The notes under the pieces were generated by a model. It was not told the origin of the DNA. It ran no database searches and saw only the letters and a program-made list of their open reading frames with translations. A stretch of 64,000 bases of DNA, taken from contig CAVPBZ010000030.1 in assembly GCA_963702235.1 (NCBI GenBank), forward strand, positions 21,496 to 85,495, in the 5' to 3' direction. Every line of letters begins with the position of its first letter. Within the stretch, counting starts at the first letter, position 1. Of the stretch, positions 8,207-16,831 are shown one piece after another. Both the position numbers and the translations under genes were made by a program. This DNA is from PALSA-505 sp963702235. GTDB lineage: Bacteria; Actinomycetota; Actinomycetes; Streptosporangiales; Streptosporangiaceae.

Positions 8207-11200
8207 ATGGATGACGAGCCTGCCAAGGGACTCTCCGCCGAGGCGGCTCTCGGCGCCCGGAACGACGATCCGCCCGCAGAGCCCGCTCGTCTGGATGCCT
8301 TCGTCTCCTACCGCCGCCGGCCGGGAGACGTTGCCTTCGTAGACCAGCTGCTGGCGGCGCTGGCCGAACGGGGCAAGCAGGTCTGGGTTGACCGGCAGAA
8401 CATCGAGCCTGCGGCGGACTGGTCGCAGCGGATAGCGCGCGGGATTCAGGCGGCGAAGGCATTCATCTTCGTCATCACTCCCGAATCAGTAGCCTCTCCG
8501 GAGTGCATGCGCGAACTCGATACCGCCGCCCGGCATCACAAGCTGATCATTCCCGTGGTCCTGCGCGATGTGGACCGTAGCCGTCTTCCGGAGAGCCTGA
8601 CCCGCCCGAACTGGATCTTCTTCGGTCCCGGTCATGACGCCGGGCAGGCGCTGGACGAGGTTGTCCAGGCACTGGAGACCGACCTGGACTGGCGCGACGC
8701 GCACACCCGGCTGGCCGTCCGGGCCAAGGAGTGGTCTGACTCGCAGCGAGACCGAAGCTTCCTGCTGCACGGGAGCGATCTCCACTCGGCCGAGGAATGG
8801 CTGAGCCAGGCCCCACTGCACCAGAAGACCCCGCCGACCACGCTGCAGGCCGAATACGTTCTCGCCAGCCGGAAGTCAGCGACCCGGGCGCAGCGCACCT
8901 GGCGCGCTGCCCTCAGCACGGGCCTCGTCATAGCGCTCGCCCTGGCCGGGCTGGCCTTCGTGCAGCGTAACGATGCCCGCACCGAGGCCCGGCTCGCCCA
9001 GAGCCATGCCCTGGCCGCCGAAGCGATCAGCAACCTGCCGGAAAATCCAGGCCGGGGTCTGCGGCTCGCGCTGAGCGCGGCCCGGATAGACCCGGGAGGG
9101 CCAGCCCAGCAGGCGCTGCGCCTGGCGTTAGCGCAAGACCGGCTGCGGATGGCCATACGCTCCGGCACGGGATCTGGCACCGTCGCGCAGTGGAATCCGG
9201 GTCAGGCCCAGATCGCCGTGACCGCCCCGGATGATTCGGTCGCCTTGTGGAGCACGGCAACCGGACGGCTGACGCAGACCCTGACGACTGGTCACCAGGC
9301 CGCGGTGACCCAGCTGCTCTACGACCCAGGCGGCACGCGGCTTGCCGCCGTATCGAGCTTGGGCTATGTGTCCATGTGGGCCATCTCGCCCCGCGGGGTG
9401 GCGTCCGTCATCCCCACTGCCCGCCTCAATGCGGGCATCCAGGCCACCGTCTTCCCCTCCGAGCGGCACGCTACCGGGGCTGTCATCGGCGTGTCCGGCA
9501 CCTGGGCGGGCCAGCACGCAGACGAGTTCGACGTCTTCGGACCCGGTCTGTCGAACGTGCTGATTTTTAACCTCAGCTCTGGTGTGCCGTCGGCATTGTT
9601 TGCCCCGCCGCTCCAGTCCGGTGCCCAGGTTGTGGTGCCGAGTCCAGATGGCTCTGAGCTCCTCGTCGGTGGCGACATCGTGGACCTCCGGGCCCGCCGC
9701 CTGATACCGCTGTCCAACCAGGCCCACCTGTCGCCTCCGGGGCCTGCCTGCTGGTTCCCGGACGGATCGGCGGTCCTCACTTCGACCTCGGTAGATGCTG
9801 GCGGCCCCGTCGAGATGTTCCGCGCGAAGTCCGGAACCCTGTTCGCCCACATGCAGACCCCGGTCGGCCCGACGACTGCCGCCGCCTGCAGCGCCGGGCC
9901 GGCCGACGAGTGGGTGGCCGCCGGCGATGCCAGCGGTAACGTCGTGCTGCGGCTGGCCAGCGGCGCGCTGCTGCCGTTGTCCGGCCACAGCGATTCCGTT
10001 TCTGCCATCGCGTCAAGTCCCGACGGGCGCTTCCTGGCCACCGCGAGCGCTGACGGCACGGCACGTATCTGGGATGCCGGGAACGGCCGGACAATCACGG
10101 TCCTGTCCGGCGACGGCGCACCGCTGACCGGGATCGGTTTCGGAGCCGGCGGGGCACTCGCGCTGACCGTAGACAGCAACGGCATGGTCCGGATCTGGGA
10201 CACCGGGACCGGAGAGCCGGAGACTGCGTTGCGCGGCCCGGCCCAGGGACAGGCGGTTCCGCTCGGTTTCACCGCCGCCGGGCGGCGCGTGTACGGTGCC
10301 GGTTTCGCCTTGTCCGCGGGGAACAAGCCGGCGATCACGGCGGTCACTGCGCTGTTGTGGAATACCGGTAACGGAAGCTTGGTCCGCACGATCGCACTGC
10401 CAGAGATAACTCCCTCAACCGTTCCCTGCCCGCGGAACCTGGTGCTGACGGGCGCCTTCGCGATGATGTCGAGCACGCGGTGCGATCTGCCACCGCCGTC
10501 GAACCTGCTGCTTGCGTTTCCGGTGCCGAGGTTCATGTACGGAACGCACTATGCGGTCGTCGCGCTCTTTGCTCTTGCGGTCAGCCCCGACGGCAGGTAC
10601 GTGGCCTACGCCCGTTCGCACGACGTGACGGTCATGGGCCTCGATGGCAGGCAGACCGCCCGGCTGCCACTGGCCAGCACGCCAACCGGCCTGTTTTTCG
10701 GATCGGCCGGTGACGAGCTCGTCGTCATGACCAGCAGCGCCATCTACGTCTGGAGACCGCTCTCCGGGCGGCCCGCCGAGGTATTCCGGCAGGCAAGCGC
10801 TCCGGTAGACGCGGCCTTGAGCGCATCGGGTAACCGGCTGGCTGCGGTCAGCGCCACCGGAACGATCGAGATCTGGAATGCCGCTGGCGGCGGGCCGATC
10901 CGATCGCTCCGGCCACCTCACATTCACTCCTCGTCCTACTGGACCTCCCAGCCGTTGCGTGCGGCGCTCAGCCCGGACGGCAATGTGATCGCCGCGGGCG
11001 ATGCCAACGGCACGGTCGTCCTGTGGAACACGGCGACAGGAAAGCGGATCGCCATCAAGTCGGTGTCCACGTGGCCGATCATCGAGCTTGACCCGCAGGG
11101 TTCCCGGCTCCTCGCGGTGGACTGGCCTCAGGCAGGGTCGGGAGTCAACCCGGCAGGAGCTGCCGCGGTACTCAACTGGGCCACGGGGCAGGTGCTCGCC

Positions 11201-11584
11201 AGCTATCAGTCGCCGGCCCCGCTCGACGCGCCCGTCGATCCGGGGGCGGCGCTCAGCCCCGACGGCTCGTTCATGTTCGCCGGAGCTCTCGGACTGGCTC
11301 CCGCACCCCCAGCTGGCCTCGAGGCCAGCTACCAAGTCTCCGGCGGCGCGGCCATGGCCGCATTCCCTGCTGCCGCCGAGTCACCCACAGACGCTTACTC
11401 ACTGTTCCCCGCTCAGCCGTGGTCGCCTGACAGCAGCGAGCTACTGGCCGGCCATGCCCTTTATCCCTGTGACGCGTGCGGTTCCATCGATGAGCTCCGG
11501 GCCACCGCTACATCGAGGATCGCCTGGGCGCAAGCATTGTCCGAGCGCTCTGATCACCCTCCCGGCACCAATCCCTATCGCTAG
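8207..11584 (+). CDS. TIR domain - TM helix - WD40 propeller protein
   Basis: 1125 residues from ATG 8207 (AGG 11 bases upstream; TTG 8189 and ATG 8198 are in-frame alternatives). TIR domain at about 29-160: DAFVSYRRRPGD, then QVWVDRQNIEPAADW, and SPECMREL, whose E103 is at the position of the catalytic glutamate of NAD-cleaving TIRs. A linker with RDRSFLLHGSDL and LQAEYVLASR, typical of TIR/WD40 signalling proteins, precedes a TM helix (234-253). From about 310 to 1110 is a beta-rich region with WD40 units (for example ATASADGTARIWDAG, MVRIWDTGTG), enough for roughly two propellers. Likely a membrane-anchored sensor whose TIR makes or degrades an NAD-derived product, working with the divergent SLOG protein (inference). 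Confidence 0.85.
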   Translation: MDDEPAKGLSAEAALGARNDDPPAEPARLDAFVSYRRRPGDVAFVDQLLAALAERGKQVWVDRQNIEPAADWSQRIARGIQAAKAFIFVITPESVASPECMRELDTAARHHKLIIPVVLRDVDRSRLPESLTRPNWIFFGPGHDAGQALDEVVQALETDLDWRDAHTRLAVRAKEWSDSQRDRSFLLHGSDLHSAEEWLSQAPLHQKTPPTTLQAEYVLASRKSATRAQRTWRAALSTGLVIALALAGLAFVQRNDARTEARLAQSHALAAEAISNLPENPGRGLRLALSAARIDPGGPAQQALRLALAQDRLRMAIRSGTGSGTVAQWNPGQAQIAVTAPDDSVALWSTATGRLTQTLTTGHQAAVTQLLYDPGGTRLAAVSSLGYVSMWAISPRGVASVIPTARLNAGIQATVFPSERHATGAVIGVSGTWAGQHADEFDVFGPGLSNVLIFNLSSGVPSALFAPPLQSGAQVVVPSPDGSELLVGGDIVDLRARRLIPLSNQAHLSPPGPACWFPDGSAVLTSTSVDAGGPVEMFRAKSGTLFAHMQTPVGPTTAAACSAGPADEWVAAGDASGNVVLRLASGALLPLSGHSDSVSAIASSPDGRFLATASADGTARIWDAGNGRTITVLSGDGAPLTGIGFGAGGALALTVDSNGMVRIWDTGTGEPETALRGPAQGQAVPLGFTAAGRRVYGAGFALSAGNKPAITAVTALLWNTGNGSLVRTIALPEITPSTVPCPRNLVLTGAFAMMSSTRCDLPPPSNLLLAFPVPRFMYGTHYAVVALFALAVSPDGRYVAYARSHDVTVMGLDGRQTARLPLASTPTGLFFGSAGDELVVMTSSAIYVWRPLSGRPAEVFRQASAPVDAALSASGNRLAAVSATGTIEIWNAAGGGPIRSLRPPHIHSSSYWTSQPLRAALSPDGNVIAAGDANGTVVLWNTATGKRIAIKSVSTWPIIELDPQGSRLLAVDWPQAGSGVNPAGAAAVLNWATGQVLASYQSPAPLDAPVDPGAALSPDGSFMFAGALGLAPAPPAGLEASYQVSGGAAMAAFPAAAESPTDAYSLFPAQPWSPDSSELLAGHALYPCDACGSIDELRATATSRIAWAQALSERSDHPPGTNPYR

Positions 11585-11597
11585 CTTCTCACCGTGA

Positions 11598-12170
11598 CTA
11601 CCGCGTGATGCGCAGCGCGACCCGGCGGTTCCCGCCATGGTGCTGGACCAGCGCGAACCACAACGGCAGCAGCGCATCGACGGTCTCGGTGGCGCCGGCG
11701 TCGCCGGCGAAGACGGGCTCGAGGCCCACCGCGGTGATGAGTTCCTCGGCGGCCGGCCGCGCGTCGGGGTCGGCCGCGAAGAACAGCACCGCGCCCGTGG
11801 CCGGGTCGGCGAAGTTCTCCCAGCCCAGGGTGTTGAACGCCCGCACGTAGCGGGCGTCAGGTGCGGCGGCCGTGATCTCTGCCCGGCTGTTGAACTGCGG
11901 CTCGCCCATGCGGTTCGCGGCATCGATCACGACCTTTCCGGCCAGCGCCGCGCCATAGGCCGCCACGACCTCAGCCACGGCGCCACCCGGTACCGCGAGC
12001 ACGACCACGTCGGCGCCGGTGACCGCTTCGCCCACGGTCGTCAGCGGGGCGCCGCCTGGCCCCTCACCGGAGCCGGTACGAGAGCCGTACACCACCTCGT
12101 GCCCGGCATCGCGCCATCGTCCGCCCAGCGTTCCGCCGATGTGACCGGTGCCAATGACTGCGATCCTCAT
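11598..12170 (-). CDS. NADPH-dependent F420 reductase-like / NAD(P)-binding protein
   Basis: 190 residues. The protein opens with the dinucleotide-binding motif MRIAVIGTGHIGGTLGGRW, followed by YGSRTG, VVVLAVPGGAVAEVV, VVIDAANRM and AFNTLGWENFADP. This is the F420-dependent NADP reductase (Npd/FNO-like, YrrL-like) fold that transfers hydride between F420 or another partner and NADP; short versions like this one are common in actinobacteria and their partners are mostly unknown. The ATG ending at 12170 puts the Rossmann motif at the exact N-terminus as the family requires. It converges with the TIR-WD40 gene with 13 bases between stops. Confidence 0.8.
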   Translation of the reverse strand: MRIAVIGTGHIGGTLGGRWRDAGHEVVYGSRTGSGEGPGGAPLTTVGEAVTGADVVVLAVPGGAVAEVVAAYGAALAGKVVIDAANRMGEPQFNSRAEITAAAPDARYVRAFNTLGWENFADPATGAVLFFAADPDARPAAEELITAVGLEPVFAGDAGATETVDALLPLWFALVQHHGGNRRVALRITR

Positions 12171-12275
12171 GCTGCGCCCAACCGGGCCGTCGGCCCGGTG
12201 ATTCCCCCGGGCCGCGAGAGCCGGTAGCGTGACGGCCGTCGCGCCTGCGGTGAGGGCGGGTGGCAGAGTGGGTTC

Positions 12276-12638
12276 ATGAGCGATCACGGGAACAACTCGG
12301 CGCAGATTCTGGAAGAGCGGCTCCGCCTCGGTGCCGGGTTCGGCCAAGAGGACCGGGGTCGTGTTCTCGAGATGCTTTCTGCTCTCCGCCGGCACCTGGC
12401 GCATTGGCGCCCCGAGCAGGTAGACCTCGAGATCTCGGTCAAGAACCGCGACGGCGCTGAGCAGAAGGTGACGCTCGAGGCCTGGCTGCCCGGCTGGCCA
12501 TCGCTCGTGGCCACCTCGACCGACCCCGACCTCGATCACGCCCTGGCCGAGGTCCGCAAGGATCTGATCCGCCGGATCGAGGACCGGAAGGCCAAGAGCG
12601 GGCCGCGCAGCCGTGCCGCGCGCCGGGAGAACCTGTGA
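12276..12638 (+). CDS. HPF/RaiA-like ribosome-associated protein (small)
   Basis: 120 residues, acidic at the start and strongly basic at the end. The middle section pairs a helix (QEDRGRVLEMLSALRRHLAHW) with beta strands (QVDLEISVKNRDGAEQKVTLEAWL) and then the segment SLVATSTDPDLDHALAEVRKDLIRRIEDRK, which recalls the HPF/RaiA pattern of strands followed by a helix that fits the 30S decoding centre. The tail is RSRAARRENL. HPF proteins are usually about 100-230 residues, so the length fits a short form. Role by homology would be ribosome hibernation. The match is by pattern only, so the assignment is moderate. Confidence 0.55.
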   Translation: MSDHGNNSAQILEERLRLGAGFGQEDRGRVLEMLSALRRHLAHWRPEQVDLEISVKNRDGAEQKVTLEAWLPGWPSLVATSTDPDLDHALAEVRKDLIRRIEDRKAKSGPRSRAARRENL

Positions 12639-12706
12639 CGGCAGCCGCCCCGGCCGCCGGCCCCGCGCCTCCTGCGCTGACCGGCCGCGCCCAGCCCGGT
12701 TCGCGC

Positions 12707-13093
12707 TCAGCCCGGTTGCGCGCTGGACAGGCCGTCGGCCTCGCTGACGAGCGCATCCGGGGCGCGCATCCGCCACGCGTCGGTCACCAGCTCCGCCAGC
12801 CGCCTGGCGTCCACCTGCGCCAGCCGCAGCATCACCAGCGGCCAGCCGTCATAGCCCGGCGTGGTGAAGAAAACCTCGGGCTCACCGAGGAGGAGAGCCT
12901 GCTTCTCGGCCTCGTCGCCGACGTACAGCACCGCGACGTCGGTCCGGATCTGCCGCGGCCGGCCCGGCCTGCGCTCGGGATAGGACCAGACGAAGCCCTT
13001 GCCCGCCACCCGGAAGTCGAAGCCGTCGCTGTCGATCTCCTCCACGTGCGGCAGGGCCAGCGCGAGGCGGCGAACGTCGCCGGCGTCAGCCAT
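12707..13093 (-). CDS. MmcQ/YjbR family DNA-binding-fold protein
   Basis: 128 residues from the ATG ending at 13093, preceded by GGGAGAG. The sequence shows the family pattern: RRLALALPHVEE at the start, SDGFDFRVAGKGFVWSYPER, LYVGDEAEKQALLLGEPEVF, then FFTTPGYDGWPLVMLRLAQVD and RRLAELVTDAWRM. YjbR/MmcQ proteins have a double-wing CyaY-like fold and are widespread in actinobacteria; their biochemical role is poorly defined. It converges with the HPF-like gene; nothing in the surroundings suggests an operon. Confidence 0.8.
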   Translation of the reverse strand: MADAGDVRRLALALPHVEEIDSDGFDFRVAGKGFVWSYPERRPGRPRQIRTDVAVLYVGDEAEKQALLLGEPEVFFTTPGYDGWPLVMLRLAQVDARRLAELVTDAWRMRAPDALVSEADGLSSAQPG

Positions 13094-13304
13094 CGAGGTC
13101 TCTCCCGCATCGCGCCACCCGCATACGCAACAGGCTAAGCGCGGCCCGGCCAGCAGGTGAGCAGTTACCTCGCTGCCGACCCTCGGGCACCCGGGGGCAG
13201 CGCCGCACCGGGAGCAGTGGTCAGGGCTCCTCGGGCCGGAACGGCAGGGAGCGGACCGGCGCACGCCGCCCTGGGAGAACCTCCGCGATGACGTCGCGGC
13301 CCGC

Positions 13305-13870
13305 GTGTACGTGTACTTCCCGATCAGCGGCGGCTGGCGCATCCGGGAGATCATGGCTACGGTCAAGTACCTGGCGCCCGTGCACCAGCAGCAGGCGTGG
13401 TGGACGCAGGCCGGCCAGGAACTGAAGCTTCTCCAGCCGCTCGTGGGCGATGCCGGCAATATCGCGGGCCTGGTGCCCGGCGGCGCGACCGCGTCCAAGT
13501 GGCTGGAAACCGTCAGTAAGCTCCAGGCCGGCAGCGTCCCGCAGTCCAAGGAATTCCCGTGGAGCGTGGAGAAGGTAACGTTCGGCGGCAATAACGAGGC
13601 GGTCATGCAGGGCGTGGCCTGGAACCTGCCGGCGTCGCTGCTGGAGTCGCAGGGCGGCCGGCTGACCGGCAGCCTCGCGGTGACCGTCATGCCGGCCAAC
13701 CGGCAGGCACCGGGCGGTGCGGCGGGCGGCGCCCCGGTGATCGAGCGTCTGCCGGCCAAGGCCCACGCCGGCATCTACCCGAAGAGCGGCGAGGCGATCT
13801 GGGTCCCCGGCCCCGATGCGCGGGCTTCATCGAACTGCTGGTCAGCCCGCAGCTGCCGCAAAGGGCTTGA
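13305..13870 (+). pseudogene. Broken hypothetical gene (no start codon, C-terminal frameshift)
   Basis: An open frame runs from about 13200 and encodes a plausible globular protein (VYVYFPISGGWRIREIM, then WSVEKVTFGGNNEAVM, then RLTGSLAVTVMPANRQAPGG), but its first start-like codon is GTG 13305, in mid-sequence, with no ribosome site. Near 13817 the frame decays into SSNCWSARSCRKG, while the frame two bases over reads AGFIELLVSPQLPQRA and stops at 13870, which looks like the true end. I therefore call it truncated at the 5' side and frameshifted at the 3' side. The family is not recognised. A long hairpin begins five bases after 13870. Confidence 0.5.
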
Positions 13871-13874
13871 GGCA

Positions 13875-13920
13875 TCGATGGCACTTTGATGCCCACCGGT
13901 GGACATCAAAGTGCCATCGA
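13875..13920. terminator. 17-bp perfect-stem hairpin between convergent genes
   Basis: Arms TCGATGGCACTTTGATG (13875-13891) and its exact reverse complement (13904-13920) enclose a loop that can itself pair (CCACC/GGTGG), making an almost complete 46-base palindrome. It separates the broken gene ending at 13870 from the 3' end of the parC region at 14051. It is unusually AT-rich for this DNA. A bidirectional terminator is the simplest reading. Confidence 0.65.
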
Positions 13921-14050
13921 CGTCCATGACTGGGCAGCGCGGAGCGCGGAGCGCGCGAGACAGGAGCGCGCGAGAGCGCGGAGCGCGCGGCGAGGTGCGG
14001 ACGGGACCCAGTGCGCCGCGGCGGGGCGGCCGAGTGAGCGTCCCGAAGCC
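13921..14050. other. Low-complexity GCGC/GGAGC intergenic stretch
   Basis: This 130-base gap is dominated by repeats of GAGCGCG and GCGCGAGA words and holds no credible gene. I see no promoter or RNA gene in it. Confidence 0.4.
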
Positions 14051-14379
14051 CTAGCTCACCCCCGGATGCGGAGCAGTCCCTCCGACCGCGGCCAGCGGCT
14101 GCGAGACCCTAACCCCCGACCCGTCCCGCCGCCCGTCAGCAGGAGGCAGATCCACCGGCGTTCCCGCCTCGGTCGCACCCAGCGCCGGCGCCGCCCCGGC
14201 CCAGGCGAGCACCAGCGTGTCCTCGCCGCGCAGGAACCGGTGGCAGCGGACCCCGCCGGTGGCCCGCCCCTTCGGCGGGAACTCGCTGTACGGGCTCACC
14301 TTCACCGTTCCCGCCGCCGTCCCCGGCAGCGCGCCGGCGCTGCCCGCCACCGTCACGACCACGCCGCCGGCCCGTCGTC
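14051..14379 (-). pseudogene. parC: Out-of-frame C-terminal end of the parC-like gene
   Basis: After the in-frame stop of parC at 14353, the adjacent frame continues as a credible GyrA/ParC C-terminal domain end: VVVTVAGSAGALPG, KVSPYSEFPPKGRATGGV and FLRGEDTLVLAWAG, stopping at 14051. Restoring one G in the GGCGGCGTGG run near 14365 (minus strand) would join the two parts into a protein of about 850 residues, the normal size of actinobacterial ParC. This segment is therefore the displaced tail of the same gene, through either mutation or a sequencing indel. Confidence 0.75.
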
Positions 14380-16614
14380 GGCCAGCCAGTCGTCCGGCGC
14401 GCCATCGGCGAACGGGCCCGCGGCGCCGAACCAGGTGACCGAGGCGCCGCGGGACAGCCGGATGCCGGCCATCCCGCCGGCCGAGCGGCCCTGCGGCCGG
14501 ACCGACGACGCCCCGAACCGCAGCAGCTGGGCGTCGCTGGTGATGAACACCAGATCCTGATCCTCGGTGGCCAGCTGGACCGCGCCGACCACCCGGTCGC
14601 CATCGCGCAGCGCGATCACCTCGAACTCGCTGGCCGTCTGCGGGTAGTCCGGCGTGACCCGCTTGACCACGCCGCTCGCCGTGCCGAGCGCGAGCCCGGC
14701 GCCGGCCGCATCGACCGTCGCCAGCCCGACCACGGTCTCCTCGCGCGGCAGCGAGACGAACTCGCTGGCCGGCGCGCCGCCGGCCAGCCCGGGGGAGTGC
14801 GCGCTCGGCGGCAGCGCGGGCAGTTCCAGCACCCCGAGCTTGATCAGGCGGCCAGCCGACGTCACCACCGCGATCGTGCCCCGGGCCGTGGCGGGCACGG
14901 CGGAGACGATGACGTCGTGCGCGGAACGCTGGCCCCCGGGCGCTGGTCCGCCGCCTTCTCGTTCGGGATCCGGGTTCGCGGTACGGGCCAGCAGCCGGGC
15001 CGAGGACAGCAGCACGGTGCACGGGTCGTCGGCCACCTCCAGCGGTACCGCCGCGGTCAGCGCCGCGCCGCCGCTTTCCAGCAGCACCGTGCGGCGCGGG
15101 TCGGCGAACTTCTTCGCGACATCCGCCAGCTCGGCCGAGACCACCCCGCGCAGCCGCTGCTGCGAGTCGAGGATCGCGGTCAGCTCGGCGATCTCGCGCT
15201 GCAGCGTCTCCCGCTCGGTGTCCAGCTCGAGCCGGTCGTACTTGGTGAGGCGGCGCAGGGGAGTGTCCAGGATGTACTGCGCCTGCACCGCGGACAGGTC
15301 GAACACCGACATCAGCCGCGCCTTCGCGTCGGCGGAGTCCTCGCTCGACCTGATCACGGCGATGACCTCGTCGATATTCAGCAGCGCGATGAGCAGGCCG
15401 TCGACCAGGTGCAGCCGTTCCTCGCGGACGCGGCGGCGGAACTCCGACCGGCGCCGGACCACCTCGATGCGGTGCGCGACGTAGATCTCCAGCAGCTCGC
15501 GCAGCCCGAGCACCCGCGGCTGCCCGTCCACGAGCGCCACGTTGTTGATGCCGAACGTCTCCTCCATCGGAGTCAGCCGGTACAGCTCGGCCAGCACGGC
15601 CTCGGGGTGGAACCCGCTGCGGATCTCGATCACCAGGTGCAGCCCGCGCTGCCGGTCGGTGAGGTCCTTCAGGTCGCTGATGCCGTTCAGCTTCTTGGCC
15701 TGGACCAGGTCCTTGATCCTTGTGATGACCTTCTCCGGGCCGACCCCGTAGGGCAGCTCGGTGACGATGATCCCGGTGCGCCGCGGGGTGAGCTTCTCCA
15801 CCCGCGCGGTCGCCCGGATCCGGAACATGCCGCGGCCGGACGCGTACGCCTCCCGGATCCCGTCCAGCCCGACGATCTTGCCGCCGGTGGGCAGGTCCGG
15901 GCCGGGCACGAAGCGCATCAGCTCGTCGAGGGTGGCGTCCGGGTGCGCGATCAGGTGCCGGGCCGCGCTGATCACCTCGCCGAGGTTGTGCGGCGCCATG
16001 TTCGTGGCCATCCCGACCGCGATCCCGGAGGCGCCGTTGACCAGCAGGTTCGGCAGCCCGGCCGGGAGCACCTCCGGCTGGGTCTCGGTGCCGTCATAGT
16101 TCGGGACGAAGTCAACGGTGTCCTCGTTGATCGACGCCACCATCTCCATCGCGGCGGCGGCCAGCCGGGCCTCGGTGTACCGCATGGCCGCGGGCGCGTC
16201 GTCGCCGCCCAGCGAGCCGAAGTTCCCGTGCCCGTCGATCAGCGGCAGCCGCAGCACCATCGGCTGGGCCGACATCCGCACCAGCGCGTCGTAGATCGCA
16301 GTGTCGCTGTGCGGGTGCAGCCGCCCCATCACCTCGCCGACGACGCGGGCGCACTTGACGTGGCCGCGGTCCGGCCGCAGCCCCATCGCGTTCATCTGGT
16401 ACAGGATCCGGCGCTGCACCGGCTTCAGGCCGTCCCTGGCGTCCGGCAGCGCGCGCTGGTAGATGACCGAGTACGCGTATTCGAGGTAGCTGGCCCGCAT
16501 CTCCTCGGAGACGTCGATGTCAACGATGTTCTCCTCGAAGTCGTCCGGCGGGGTGCCGCCCGAGCCGGCTCCGTTCCGCGAGGCTGCGTGGCGCGTTGTA
16601 CTGCGTGGGCTCAT
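14353..16614 (-). CDS. parC: Type IIA DNA topoisomerase A subunit (ParC/GyrA2-like), frameshifted near its end
   Basis: 753 residues as read, starting MSPRSTTRHAASRNGAG. The N-terminal breakage-reunion domain is complete: ALPDARDGLKPVQRRIL (56-71), the GDVMGRLHPHSDTAIYDALVRM-type helix-turn-helix around 92-114, and the catalytic tyrosine Y146 in AAMRYTEAR. The coiled-coil gate (YRLTPMEETFGINNVAL and following) and most of the beta-pinwheel are present. The frame ends early at WLADDGPAAWS; the missing pinwheel end is found in the next frame (14051-14379). It pairs with the ParE-like subunit at the window start to form the second type II topoisomerase that decatenates chromosomes. SDR and hairpin lie upstream. 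Confidence 0.92.
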   Translation of the reverse strand: MSPRSTTRHAASRNGAGSGGTPPDDFEENIVDIDVSEEMRASYLEYAYSVIYQRALPDARDGLKPVQRRILYQMNAMGLRPDRGHVKCARVVGEVMGRLHPHSDTAIYDALVRMSAQPMVLRLPLIDGHGNFGSLGGDDAPAAMRYTEARLAAAAMEMVASINEDTVDFVPNYDGTETQPEVLPAGLPNLLVNGASGIAVGMATNMAPHNLGEVISAARHLIAHPDATLDELMRFVPGPDLPTGGKIVGLDGIREAYASGRGMFRIRATARVEKLTPRRTGIIVTELPYGVGPEKVITRIKDLVQAKKLNGISDLKDLTDRQRGLHLVIEIRSGFHPEAVLAELYRLTPMEETFGINNVALVDGQPRVLGLRELLEIYVAHRIEVVRRRSEFRRRVREERLHLVDGLLIALLNIDEVIAVIRSSEDSADAKARLMSVFDLSAVQAQYILDTPLRRLTKYDRLELDTERETLQREIAELTAILDSQQRLRGVVSAELADVAKKFADPRRTVLLESGGAALTAAVPLEVADDPCTVLLSSARLLARTANPDPEREGGGPAPGGQRSAHDVIVSAVPATARGTIAVVTSAGRLIKLGVLELPALPPSAHSPGLAGGAPASEFVSLPREETVVGLATVDAAGAGLALGTASGVVKRVTPDYPQTASEFEVIALRDGDRVVGAVQLATEDQDLVFITSDAQLLRFGASSVRPQGRSAGGMAGIRLSRGASVTWFGAAGPFADGAPDDWLADDGPAAWS

Positions 16615-16756
16615 GACGCCATTCTGCCGCCGGCGAAGGCTATTCCTGCCGAACGGCTCCGGCGCGCCTCATTCCCGGACGCGCGGCTCGCCGGTGGCCG
16701 GCGGTGACCCCCGCGGCCGGCGAGCGCTAGCCGGCCTCAGCGCGTGGGCCCAGGAA

Positions 16757-16806
16757 GATCGACGGAAGATTGCTTGGCACCTGACCCAGGGAATCTTCCA
16801 TCGATC
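16757..16806. terminator. 50-base hairpin between the SDR gene and parC
   Basis: Arms GATCGACGGAAGATT (16757-16771) and AATCTTCCATCGATC (16792-16806) pair over 15 bases with one G-T wobble, and the inside can add about five more pairs. It lies 26 bases beyond the 3' end of the SDR gene (minus strand), so it probably ends that transcript. The inner part is AT-rich relative to its surroundings. Confidence 0.65.
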
Positions 16807-16831
16807 ATGAACCAGGGCTTCCGGGCCGGGG

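Noticed and set aside
8040..8462. Extension of the SLOG gene to an upstream start
   Set aside because: The ATG ending at 8039 has a strong GGGGGAG at ideal spacing and the upstream residues have no domain pattern; it would also overlap the TIR gene start.
14797..16707. 636-codon open frame on the plus strand over parC
   Set aside because: It is a GC-driven shadow of parC with no recognisable domain and a repetitive His/Gln/Arg composition.
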